64,000 nucleotides of DNA from Euglena gracilis (lineage: Eukaryota > Euglenida > Euglenophyceae > Euglenales): contig CP154954.1 in the NCBI GenBank assembly GCA_039621445.1, positions 4,640,714 through 4,704,713 on the forward strand, written 5' to 3'. Of the stretch, positions 52,630 through 64,000 are shown in pieces. The notes below the pieces were generated by a model. It searched no databases. It was not told the DNA's origin and was given only the letters and a program-made list of their open reading frames with translations. Each line of letters begins with the position of its first letter. Position 1 is the first letter of the stretch. Made by a program: the position numbers and the translations under genes.

Positions 52630-53045
52630 AGCAACCCCCCAAATAATACCCCCCCCCCCAAATAATACCCCCCCTCGGGGTCTGACTTCGGCGACCAAAT
52701 AAAATACCCCCCCCCCAATTTCGAGCCGACGACCCGTATTTGACCTGAAATTTGTTGGCAAAAGTCACAATCTCTGACAACAAATTACGAAAAAAATCGA
52801 TTTTTTTTTGGATCATCTGGCCTCCAAAAATGCTACTTTAATGAGAAAATACAAATACAAAAATGACCCCAAACGGGGGTTTTGGCTGCTATTTTGGGTC
52901 CTACAGGACTTCAAAAATTCCGGAATTTTTGGGTGCTATTACCCCCCCCCCCCCCGCCCCAAATAATACCCCCCCTGGGCCGGGACTTCGGGGGAAACTA
53001 TAATACCCCGGGGGGTATTATTTGGGGGGGGGGCTAGTCCCCCCC
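52630..53045. repeat. C/G-run-capped region with AATAATACCCCCC words
   Basis: Repeated CCAAATAATACCCCCC at 52638-52710 and 52935-52975, with the inverse GGGGGTATTATTTGGGGGG at 53012-53031. Confidence 0.6.
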
Positions 53046-53798
53046 TCCCCCCTCCCTGAAGAAAAGCCTCTCCTCCCATTCAGTTTATATTTTGAGGTTT
53101 CCTAAAATGAAAGCAACTATTGTGTAAAAAATATTGATTTCCAGGCGTGGCAGAATACCGGAAAGCGACTGCAGTTTGGCCCTACACGTCAATCCACTGC
53201 GAAGCTTCTGGCACTTCTGAAGCCAATGCCTTTGCCCCCCTCCCTCCCTCTCCTGCAGTCTCACCACAGCGACGCCATGGTCCACCTTGCCGCATCATTC
53301 TTCTCCCCTCCACAGAATGATTCACTGAACCTTTGTGTGACCCCCCCCTGCTTGGGAAACCCTTCAAAGAGCTTTGCTCCCTGCAAAGTCACTGGGCTGG
53401 TCTTTCATCCTCCTGTCCTTATTATGGAAGCAAAATTTCGGGAAAGCACCACAGTTTTTCCTGGGCGGGAAAATCAACCTTCCGCAACCAGAAGCATATT
53501 TTTGTTTCCCAATGCAATTCTGCACTCATTTTCGCTACGTGTTTATGCAAGCGAGTCACCATTTTTTTGGAGCAAAACTGTCAAATGCATTGCTTGAAAC
53601 AGCCGTAAAATTGTGAATTTTCGGTACTTTCCTGGTCTGGTGCAGCTGGTGCGGCGTCTATCGGCACTTACCAAGAGGGGGGGGGTTCATTTGGTCGTCA
53701 AATCAAAACCCGTAGGGGTTTTTTGTATCCCGGGGGGGATATATTTGGCAGGGGTTCACGCGGTGTTTTTGCGCTGTAGGGGTGAGGTTCCTTGGCGC

Positions 53799-53950
53799 AG
53801 TGCTCGTCGTCCTCGCGACAACAGACCCCCCAAATGGATCATTGAGCCCAGCTGTGACCCCTGAGGCCTGGCAGCCGACCTCGTCGCTCCCGCCCAGCCC
53901 CCAATCCCCTCCCGGCACGCCACTGGGGCGGTGCCGCACTCAGGAGTTTT
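53799..53950 (+). pseudogene. Exon-like conserved segment, copy B, with stop
   Basis: See 24799-24950. The frame PPKWIIEPS ends at TGA 53862-53864, then resumes LAADLVAPAQPP. Confidence 0.35.
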
Positions 53951-54560
53951 TTTTTTTAAACGTTGACGACGGGGGGGGGGGTGGGTCCTACCCCGGGAAG
54001 TCAAGTGGAAACCCCTCCCGGAGGAGGTTTCCATTATTTTCGGTTCAAACTGCCAAATAAATTTGCAAGGTGGTTGGGGGCCTCCGCGTTTGGAGTGGAG
54101 GTCCCTCCAGAGTTTCCCATGGTGGAGGCTGACCCTCCCTTAATCGGACTCTAAAACAGCCCCTGGCCGCGACGCCAGCCTCCGCCTTCGCCAGCGCCTC
54201 CTCCCCGGCAGCGATCCCGCGCCCCTGCTCCGCCTGACGGGATCCCATCTCAAAGTCCGGCACTGCGCCACAGCGCACCCCCCCCCCCCAGAAGTCTTCA
54301 AGTCATTTTCCCACCAACTGTTCGAGAACTCCTGCCCTTCGAGATGGGGCCGATCTGCTCCCATGCTGACATCACGTGCCGGGTGCAGGTAGCGCAAACT
54401 CTGCACTGCGTGTTTGATGCCACCCCGGCATGTTTACAACTGATTCCGAACCCCCCTCCCTGGCCTGTGCATATGCGTATGGATGCATGGACGAATGCAC
54501 AAAAATCATACATCTCCATCATTGTTAGCAGGGATTGTTTTCAGACCAAGGGGGAGGGAT

Positions 54561-54828
54561 CAGGCTTGTGCTTAGTCAGGTGCCAACCCCACAAGGGGGT
54601 GGATGCTAGGGGCAGGCACCCTATAGCACCCTTCCAACCCCCCCGGGGGGGGTAAAGGTTTTTGGGGGGTGCCTGCCCATAGCGAGCACCCCCCTCCGAC
54701 CCCGGCGCAGGGGGCCCGGAAGGCCATTTCCAATGAAAATTTTCTGGTTCCCCCCCAAACCCGCCGGGAGGGTGTGCCTGCTATGGGCAGGCACCCTATA
54801 GCGCCCATCCACCCCCCTAAGCCTAAGA
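54561..54828. mobile_element. Copy of the CAGGCTTGTGCTTAG element
   Basis: Starts CAGGCTTGTGCTTAGTC; right end eroded (TAAGCCTAA). Flanks GGAGGGAT and AGAGGGAT agree in 7 of 8 bases. Confidence 0.55.
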
Positions 54829-56229
54829 GGGATTTGGGCTTTCGATAAATTTATCCTGGCAAAACTCAGAAAATTGTCAATTCCAAGGGCGTGCCAGAGT
54901 GCTGCCCACGGAGTATTGCCAAAGTTCTTGCCAGGGTAATGATCTAATGGCTCACTGTGAAAACGCCAATCGTTTCATCCTGCTTGTCGACCCGTTTGGT
55001 GCTGGTTCGCAATGTCAGGGCAGGACATTGCCACCTCTTGTGTGTTAGTTCACCAAGTGTGCTGCCGATGGGCCGATTTTTGGAGGACTCACCTGTGTGG
55101 AGGCCACAAACGGTTGGTTCACTCACAAGGTCCTCATTGGTACCACGAAACCACAATGCACCTCTAAAATAGCATAGTGGGTGCATAGTGGGCAAACAAG
55201 GGCAAATGAAATGTAAGCAGGGCAATGAACACCACACTTGGAGGTGCAAAATGAAAAAGAAACGCAAAAAAGTACAAAAAAATGCAAAAAAATGTTAAAA
55301 AAAATCGCAAAAAAAAGGCAAAAAAACCCGCAAAAAATGCAAAAAATGCAAATTTTCGGAAAATTGAAAACGCAAAAAAAACGCATTTGCGGTCCCCCCC
55401 CTGACAAATCCCCCCGGTTTCGAAGGTGCCAGAAAAAATTTATCGGGGTCGGAAATACGGGAGGTGGTGGGTCGCCCCCCCCCCCCCCACCCACCACCCT
55501 GGCTGTTTGGCCGATTCCTGTTCTTCCCTGGGGGGGGTGGGCAGGCACACAGGCAGTTGGGGCCACGTGTCCCACTGGACTGGGTCCGGACCAGGGGTTT
55601 TTTTTAAGACCGGGGGGGGGGGGGAGGGGGTCGGCACCCACCCACCCACCCCCAGGGGTGGCCCCCCCCCGAGGGAGGGGGGGGGGTCCCGGGGGGACAC
55701 ACCCACTTTACCCGAAAATTCTAAAAATAGCACCTTTTCAAAAATTTTGGCGCTTCTGGCGCCGAAAAAGATATCCCCGCCAGGCCCTCACCCCCCCCCC
55801 CCCCCCCGGGGGGGGAGGGGGGTCCAAGGGACCCACCAGGTTTTGAATAGTGCTGAGCTCTTAATAAGCGCGCACCCACCCCTTCATTGATTGACCCCCC
55901 CATATATATCGGCCCACTCCATGGAGCTCTTTTGACTGAAATACATGGGTTTTGTGCCCGAAACGGGGCGCTGGTGGGTCGAAAAACGCTCATTTTCGGC
56001 TCAAAAACAGTTTTTTTGGGTCCGGGAGGCCAAAAAACATCGTTTCGGGCAAAATTTTTTTTCAATTTTTTCCGACTTTTGTGTCCGAAAAATACTAAGT
56101 CGAACAGTGGAAATAGTGCACAAAATGGCCCAAATTGGCCGAAAAACGGCCGTATCTCGGGCTGGGCGGGGAGTTGCGGGGAAATCAAAATACCGGTAGA
56201 TGGGGCGTTCCAAGGGCTTCAAATTAGGT

Positions 56230-56580
56230 CTCCGGACATTTTCCTTTGATTTGGAGATATTTTGAAAATTGACATTTTTTGGCCGAAATGGCAGAGGTCC
56301 AAAGGGTCCTACCCAGTTTGGACCCCTTCGCGCGTGAATAACTCGGGCCTGGCGGGGAGTTGGGGGTCAAACCCAGGTGATTCGGAAATTAGAAATCCAG
56401 TCGCTTGCGACTGAAAAATTTTTTTTCGGGAACCGGGCCGGGATCATAATGATAATCCGTCCGTTCTCCAGGTGGCCCCGACCCGGGGGGGGGGGCGGGG
56501 GGGTCGAGGGGGGGGTTTCGCCAGGGGTAATCTTCGCTCTTACCCTAAAGGGATAAGAGCTCAGCGACCCACCCTACCCC
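56230..56580 (+). repeat. Interspersed repeat family R1, copy 3
   Basis: Same order as 22080-22485, including GTGAATAACTCGGGCCTGGC and GGGATAAGAGCTCAGCGACC. Upstream 55940-56230 extends the match to 21120-21750. Confidence 0.8.
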
Positions 56581-57354
56581 CCTCCCCCCCCGGGGGAGGG
56601 GGTCCAAGACTAAAAAAAACCCCCTGGTCTGGACTGGCAGCGAGTCATCGGGAGGGGGGGGGGACCTCTCCCGCGACCGCTGGAGGGCGGCGGCGCAGGC
56701 GGCGCGGACCCAGGCAGCCAGGGTGGACATCGGCCGCAGCAGCTGCGCGAGGTCGAAGCACCGGCGCGCAAGGTTTGGGGTGGGGGGACGCTGCGGTGGT
56801 GGGGGTGGGAGGTTGGCGGGAGGTAAATGCAAAGTAAAGTGAAAAGCAAGAGTGAAGCAAGTGTAAAGTAAGTATAAAGTAAATGTAAAGTAAATGTAAA
56901 GTAAATGTAAACCAAAAATAATCGCCTGGTGTGCGTGCACGGGTGTTTGCGTGTTTGCCGCCTGCCCCCAGTACCCCTCACCCCCTCCTAGCTGGCGGCC
57001 CATGGGCGGGGTCCAGCGTGGCGGGCATCAACAGGGCATGCATCCCGAACAGGGCGGTCATGTTTTTTGAGGGCCACAGTCCAGGGGTAGGTCTGTCTGT
57101 GCCCTCAACCCCGCCGCCCTTTGCTCAGCAGAGCAGAGGTGTGCCTCAGACCGCTGGGATGACTCAGAGATCTCACACGGCTCGTCTCCCCAGCCGGAGC
57201 CCAGCAACACCGCCAAGCGAGCCGGCTGGGTTTGGGGTGGCGCCACTGCTTGGTGGCACCACTGGGCCCATAAAAGTTCCCATCGTGCAGCCCTGATTCT
57301 TCAAAAGAATACCAGTTTCTCAGCCATCCACACTCTTCAGATATGTTGTCATAT

Positions 57355-57417
57355 GTAATATATTTAATATGTACACATATATACATATACATGCGCACAC
57401 GCACCTACATACGCCTC

Positions 57418-57455
<38 letters not shown>

Positions 57456-57580
57456 CATAAATACATACATACATACATACATACATACATACATACATAC
57501 ATACATACATACATACATACATACATACATACATACATACATACATACATACATACATACATACATACATACATAAACAT
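57355..57580. repeat. (TA)n and (ACAT)n microsatellite
   Basis: TA run at 57428-57456, then about 28 ACAT units. Paralogous to the short array at 28022-28180. Confidence 0.95.
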
Positions 57581-60438
57581 GCATCAGCCTCAAACAGTGT
57601 CACTGGTGTGACATGGGGGGTATGCCGACCCCCGCCCCCTGCGTCATACAAGTGGGACCGATGAGCGATTTGGCCTGTTCTTCCTCCGACCCCATGATCC
57701 CATGTCCCACGACCTCATGATCCTGCCTGGGGAATATGGTTGTTTCCGCTACGGGGAGGAGAGTTCCACACACCCTTGGTAAAAGGATTGGGGTTAGGGA
57801 AAGGAATCGGGACAGGGTTAGGTTCCTTCAATCATGGCCAGGCCAAGCGCCCGGGGGGGGGGTGGAATTTGAGGCCGAAGAAAGACTGAATCCCAGAAAT
57901 TCCTCCTAAATTGAGGCCTCACCTGCATCTAAAGAATTTAATTGCAACCTAACCCTATCCCCATCATTAACCCCATTTTCCTCATCTGTCATTCAGATAT
58001 GCGCCCGAAAAGGCGGCGGGGTAGAGTGGTTTCGGAGCCCCCGAAGTTGGTTAACAGTGCATTATGTGGCCCTGTCATACTAGTGCCCCCCCCCCTGGAG
58101 TGCAAGCGATCTGTTTTTTTTTAAAATAATATTTGATGTTGTCAAACCATTACAAATTGGGGGAGAGGGTTCAAGTTCATGCTCCGGCTGGGACACCCAC
58201 TTGAAGGGTGATTGTTCTCTGCCCATTTTTTTACCCAAAATTTACTCTTGAGTTGAGCTAATCCCCTTCAAGAGTCCTCTGCCCCCGAATCTGGGCTGTT
58301 CCCATCCCAAAGCCCAGACCTACACCCTGCTCCACCGGTGCAGTCAGTCTCCCTACCCCTTTTGTGCATGACCCATACTCCTTCAAAGGTCTCTGGCCTC
58401 CTGCGCCAGTCTGCAAATGTCTCTGTTGCAGGGGTTTTCTTGAGCTGGAGGTGAACCCTACCTCCCGGGGGGGGGGGGATCCAGCCAGCCATCATTTTTT
58501 CCCCAGCCAGCTGCTGCCAGCTGGCCTCCAGGCCCCCCAGAGGGAGGGGGGACCGCGAAACACTTCCGGCCAGTGCGTCCCTCATTGAAACCGCGCCCTT
58601 GGTACGTTGCCTTTCTTTGTCAATTGGTTTTTGCTAATGGGTCACGTGCTGATTGTTTTTTGCGAGTGTTTTTAAGTTTCCGCCCGATGGTTTCATTCCC
58701 AACGTGCAATTATTCTGCACTTTAACCCAGTCTTGAAGCAACGCCCTCGCCCATCCCAGATACCTATATTTAGGATTGCGGGAGATTCAAACTCATAAAA
58801 AGCATTTTTTCCCCATTTCCAAACCCAAACCAGCCCAGAATTGAGTGACCCAGATACACCAAAAACCAAAACAGGGGGGTCAAGCCCTCTTTTTGAGCCC
58901 GCTCTCTCTTGTCAATCAGAAGGTCCAGGTTTCAAGACAACCAATTTTCCTTTCAAAGTATGCACCATGGGGAAAAAAGTGTCAAAAATCATGATGGAAG
59001 TTAACTCTGCTTAAGATTGTTACTGGGAGGGGGAGACTTGAACTTGTGTGGTGGGGGGGACCTATGGGAAAAATTCTGGACGAAATTTTGTCCAGGATTT
59101 TCCCCACCATTTTAAGGATCCGTTCGGGGTTTTTTCTGGCAAATTTAAGACAAATCCAATTTCCTCCATTGAACACCTAAATATTTTTCTTTGGTGCTTT
59201 GTGCCATTTTCCGGGATGTACTTTTGTTCCAAATCACCTGTTCGGAATGTGGTGATCTTTCAACATGAAGGAATGTGCTTTTTTGCTTTATTTTGCAGTT
59301 TTGGACTTGAATATTTTACCAGCATTTGAGTTTGGGGTTTGTGAAAACCTCAGGATTTGGTGAAATCTTTTGTATTTTTCTGAAACAGTGGCTTCACAAT
59401 ATTTTTTTGTCCAGATTAATTAACAACCATGTTCAGCGAGCTTTCATAAGTTTCCCCGACATTTTAAGGATTTGCCAATATTTTTCCCAACACAATTTTT
59501 CCCCTCAGCAATTGTTCCCGGTCAGATTCTCCCCCAGTACAACACAGACCAGCAGGTTCAGGGGTAGGAGACATTTCGCTGCCGACCCCCCCCCCCCGCT
59601 GCAGGTCGTCACGTAAGCCGAAGCGCACCCCATCTTCTTCTGAGGGTGGGTCCAGCCAGCCATCAACCCTCAGCCAAGCAGCCTTTTTCCAGCCCTGGAC
59701 CCCCCTCCCTCATCGACGAGTTTAATTTATTTCCCAGCTGCCCAAAAAATTCAAGGCAACGGATTTACGGTAAGGCTGAATGGTCTTAAGTGGCCAAACT
59801 CGCACTTAAGGTTTTGATATTTAGCTTGCGCTTTGGCGCAAATTTTCAATCTTTTTTGAAACCCGGCGGTGAAACCCACCCTTTTGACCCTCTGGTTCCA
59901 CGGAGACCCTCCACGGTGGCGTGTGCATCATTTGCCGATGTTGGGACCTGGGGAACAGGCCCAATTTTGGTGTTTTTCAGCCTGTGCACCATATTGAAAA
60001 AGGGTCAAAACCCTGGGTTTGAACTCCGGGACACGTGAATTTTCCCAAAAAAGGGTCAAATCCCCGTTGCGAGTTTTTGAAGCCTTGACTGTGTTCCCCG
60101 GATGGTGCTACACAGGCTGGGTGTAATTTGGCCTATTTTGTTGCTTTTTTTTGGGGGCTCTGCGATGTGTCTGTGAAGGGTTGTCTGCTGAGGCATCCAG
60201 AGGGTGGACTCTACATACACGTTGTGAAAAGTTGGAAAAAACGGCATGCCACAGAGTTGTGATCACTGGGTGCTTGAAGTGCGAGGAGCGTTACAGCGAA
60301 CCACCCAGGTGGGGGGTGTTGGGGCTATTGAGGGCAAGCCCAGGGACCTGTCCTAACGTCTGGTGAGCAACGCCAGGCCCCACAATGTTGGGCACAGAAG
60401 GCAATGGTTATGGACATTGCGCTGAAGCACAAAAATTT

Positions 60439-60490
60439 TACATTGCGCTTAAACGCAATGTAAATACATTGTGATTAAGCGCTTAAGCGC
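60439..60490. other. Cluster of GCGCTTAA palindromes
   Basis: TACATTGCG-CTTAAA-CGCAATGTA (60439-60462, perfect 9-bp stem) and GCGCTTAAGCGC (60479-60490, perfect palindrome) in the B-specific segment 59774-61333. Confidence 0.75.
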
Positions 60491-62525
60491 AATGCATAAC
60501 AGAAGCCCCTGAGCTTATAGGATTCCCTCTGATGTGTGACGGTGTGTCGGAGGCCCCACTCTGCACGGCCAATGTGCGGGTTTGGTGAGCCCATACATTG
60601 CGCCGAAGCGTTTTATTTTTGTAATGAAAAAAAATCGTTGTGCCAAAGTGCAACTGCGCAGTGGAGTCCCCTCGTTTCATCACCCAGCGCTTTCTGTTCA
60701 TGCACACTTGGCCCCAGGAGCGCTGTGCCCGTAGACCGCAGAGTTCCAAGTCGTTGGTTTCGTCCCCAGGCCCAGGGGGTGCAGGGAGACACTAATGCGG
60801 GCTGTCTCGAGTCTCAGGCCTCGGTGTTCGAAAACAGATTTTTTTTTTGGCATTGCGCGTCGGCGCAAATTTACAGTCACTTTCAAAGCTAGTGCGAGTT
60901 AGGCCGCCTAAGATGGCGACGTATTTTCTTGCGCAGGTGCAAAAATGGGAAAAAACGTGAGCAAAAAATGGTGTTCAAATTGCAAAAGGGTGGGCCAGGG
61001 CCATGGATTCACTTAAAACTTGTGTGACCCCACCCCCCTTGGGGGTGGGTTTTCGAGAGTGGGTGGGTGGGTGGCTCACCCCCCCTCCCCCCAGTGGCCA
61101 GTGGGGGGTGGGGGGCACTTTTCCCCGGGCCTAAATCACCCACCCACTTTTTTCCTCTCTCGAAAACCCACCCACCCACCCACCCAACCCCCTCCGGTCA
61201 ACCACCCACCCACTCACCCAAAAATCCAGCCGGAAGCGGCCAAAAGCGCTGAAAATTGTTTTCTAGCCCGGCCTTTGGCCGGGCAAAAAACCTGACCCGC
61301 ACGGTCACTAAGTGAATATATTGCCAGGGCAAATTAGGGTGAAGCATCAATCTTCTTTTTTTTGCACAGCTGGCAGTTTATTGGGGGATTTTGCATTTTC
61401 GATTTTTTTTTTTGGAACCCAGCTCTGCTCCGGGTCAGGCTTAGTTCCAGCCGGGGAACCCATTGGGGGGAGAGGGGGGGGGTCAGCCAGCAGACTGCTT
61501 TCCAGCCAGCACAAGTTTTCTATCCTCTGAGCTGAAATACAGTTGCAAAGCCAGGCTGTAGACATTTGTTGAAAAATATGGATAAAAAAACTGGTCAAAA
61601 ATGGAATTTTTATAATTTTTTGGGGTTTGGGTTCATGTGTTTTTTTTTCCCAGACACCCAGCCTGGCAGGCGGCCAGACCCCCTGGACCAGGCCCAAGCC
61701 TGAGAATTCGCAAATCCCCCGAGTCGGGCCCTTCCCGACACCCGTGGCGTGTCTGGGATCCGTTCAGGACAATTTCCAGGAAACACCAACAGAATCGTCC
61801 CAGACGCCCCCACCCTGGGGTGCAGGAGGGGGCTTGAGGTGGCGGGGGCGGAGCCATTTGATCATCCGTGTGCTTGATCATTGACCATGAGGACATGGGG
61901 GGGTTCTGGACCCCCCCCCCCCACATCCTCACTGGGGGAAGCTCCCTTTGATCCGCTGCCCAAGTCGGATGCCAGGGACCACCTCAAAGGCCCGTGCATC
62001 ATTGCCTGAACCCGCTTTCTCCGGTGTCAACTTCCTATGGTGCCTAACCTCATCCCAACGAAGACGGGTATCTCCTAATCGGCCAGTGGAATTTCTTGAC
62101 CCCCCCCCCCCCGGTCTGCTTGCAGCTCCAGCTGGGAAAATGACTTTCCATCAACCGGCGCGAGGCGCCAGAAATTTTATTGACACCTTCCAAAATTACC
62201 ATTTTTTTTGGTATTTCGGGTTTTTTGGGGGGAGCAAATCAGCAAACAAAAAAGCATGTCCCACTGTTGTGACCATGTCTCAAACACACAACTTGCTGGA
62301 CCACTCTCTTGCAGGCAATGAATTGTGCTTGGGCTTCCAATGCCACTGGTTGCTGCGAAAAGAGACAGGTTATTTGCTCTTAGTTTTGGTTGCATTCTCT
62401 TTGGTTCCCACCCTAATCTTCCCCCTCTGCTCTCTCTAGCTTTCCCTCCTCCCCCTCGACGCATATTGAGTCGTTTGCGACGCGGAGGGCAGGGGTCAGT
62501 CAACTTGCTACTTGTCACAGCCAGC

Positions 62526-62550
62526 ATATATATGTATATATGTATATGGG

Positions 62551-62582
<32 letters not shown>

Positions 62583-62858
62583 TGTATGTATGTATGTATG
62601 TATGTATGTATGTATGTATGTATGTATGTATGTATGTATGTATGTATGTATGTATGTATGCATGTTTATGTCTGTCTGATCTGCTCTGTCTGTCTGTCTG
62701 TCTGTCTGCTCTGTCTGTCTGTCTGTATGTCTGTCTGTCTGTCTGTCTGTCTGTCTTCTGTCTGTCTGTCTTGTCTGTCTGTCTCTGTCTGTGTGTCTGG
62801 TCTGTCTGTGCTGTCTGCCTGCCTGCCTGCCTGCCTTCCTGCCTGCCTCTGTCTTCTG

Positions 62859-62896
<38 letters not shown>

Positions 62897-62990
62897 TCTC
62901 GTCTGTCTGTATTTCTGTCTGTCTGTCGATATGTCTTTCTGTCTGTCTAGTCTGTCTGTCTGTCATGTCGTGTCGTCTGTCTGTCTGTCC

Positions 62991-63022
<32 letters not shown>

Positions 63023-63111
63023 CTGTCTGTCTGTCTGTCTGTCTGTCTGTCTTCTGTCTGTCTGTCCTGTCCTGTCGGTCTGTCTGTCTGTCGGTCTGTC
63101 TGTCTGTCTGC

Positions 63112-63164
<53 letters not shown>

Positions 63165-63275
63165 GGTGTCTGTCTGTCTGTCTGTCTGTCTGTCCCTGTC
63201 TGTGTCCTGTCGGTCTGTCTGTCTGTTGTCTGTCTTTCCTGTCCAGGTCTTCTGTCTGTCTGCTCTGTCTGTCTT
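62526..63275. repeat. (TATG)n passing into (TCTG)n microsatellite, about 750 bp
   Basis: TATG units up to about 62665, then TCTG units with many interruptions. Long frames of Val-Cys-Leu-Ser and, on the minus strand, Asp-Arg-Gln-Thr are artefacts. It occupies the site where copy A holds the 34031-34258 element. Confidence 0.95.
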
Positions 63276-64000
63276 TGACCGCAGAGTGCGAACAAAGCCA
63301 GCAGATATGGCATTTCCCCTTTTCAATCCATGCCCTCCCCACACAACCTCCAACGGCTTAATATATGTGTTTCTCTCAATGTGCCTTGTGTTGTGCCTTG
63401 TCAAGGGGTACCTTCCAGCAGATCCCAATGATCTCATTACTCGCTGAATTAACTGCAACAAATTCTTCCATGAATGAGCAAAAATACCAAATCCTTCACA
63501 ATTGAACACCCTCTTAATCTTTTTTGTGACACTATTGTATTTTTTATAGTGGACTCGAACCAATTTTTTCTTCCACTAGGGCAGAAATCTATAATTTCAC
63601 CAGAGAAGCATTGAAGGTTTGCTTTTGTTAGGCCCACAACACCTTGATTAATTTGGAGTGGTGCAGAAAATGCATGACATGTAGCACCAATTTTTTCCAA
63701 TTCGGGCCACTTTGAGTAAAGTTAGTTCAAGTGAGCAAGTATTGTAGTGTATGAGCAAGTATCGTTGTATTTCCGGCCATTTCCGGCCTCTTTGGTGGTT
63801 TTCGGACATCTTCACCATCTTTGGCCATTGCTGGCTATTTTGGGGCCATTTCAGGTCATTTTATGTCATTTTGGTCACTGCTGTTTCTTGGGTTATTTTT
63901 TTGCATTTTTTTGCATCCATATTTTTTCATTTCTGCGGTGATTTTGGTTGGTTCAGTTTTGGGTCCCAGTGCCGTCCAAACAAACCAATTTCAACTTGAA

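Larger units (their letters stand above)
49751..64000. repeat. Large tandem segmental duplication, copy B (runs off the window)
   Basis: Partner of 19722-35096. B-specific extra segments include 50395-51350, 55240-55850, 59774-61333 and the microsatellites at 57355-57580 and 62526-63275. Confidence 0.88.

Noticed and set aside
55219-55530. Possible complete inverted copy of the 45465-46114 element
   Set aside because: One end (CAGGGAAGAACAGG on minus) is clear, but no matching left end with an 8-bp duplication was found.
59774-61333. B-specific 1.56-kb segment as a mobile element
   Set aside because: The empty site in A is clear, but I found no inverted ends or target duplication, so no element type is assigned.
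62508-63563. 351-residue minus-strand and 317-residue plus-strand frames
   Set aside because: They are translations of the TATG/TCTG microsatellite.

Overview
The window reads as nuclear DNA of a microbial eukaryote (alga or protist, lineage not determinable from sequence alone). Signs are very low coding density, retroelement and transposase reading frames, GT-AG introns of about 39-46 nt in the one multi-exon gene that can be reconstructed, a (CCCTAA)n telomere-type array, and dense micro- and minisatellites. Long G/C homopolymers are everywhere. No complete ordinary housekeeping gene was recognised, and there is no CRISPR array, rRNA or bacterial operon.

Layout. 1-3376: 3' part of a tyrosine-recombinase (YR) retrotransposon, with YR, then RT-RNase H, then a 102-bp direct repeat spaced exactly 400 bp apart. 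3377-10428: a block with two minus-strand reverse transcriptases carrying C-terminal zinc-knuckle/restriction-like endonuclease regions, a tRNA-Pro-like gene and CT-rich minisatellites. The block is flanked by a 12-bp repeat, as if inserted into the YR element. 10512-12006: a DDE (pogo/CENP-B-like) transposase gene with four small introns and some damage. 12.0-18.1 kb: repeats and palindromic elements. 18.2-19.0 kb: small exon-like fragments, one resembling a histidine phosphatase.

From 19.7 kb the window is mostly a large tandem segmental duplication. Copy A (19.72 to at least 35.1 kb) is collinear with copy B (49.75 kb to the window end). A second, smaller tandem duplication (36.64-40.45 and 41.64-45.46 kb) lies between them. 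Because the copies are paralogous, many insertions have an empty site in the partner copy. This exposes a population of short non-autonomous elements, several with Ac/hAT-like ends (CAGG...) and 7-8-bp target duplications, one nested inside another. Others are capped by long C/G runs. Many contain a short GC hairpin of the form GGCGC-TTYG-GCGCC.

The working parts visible are therefore mobile: a YR retroelement, endonuclease-type non-LTR-like elements, a cut-and-paste transposase, and many non-autonomous passengers whose own transposase is not in the window. Exon-like segments conserved between the large duplicate copies suggest a decayed or intron-rich host gene whose function I cannot name.
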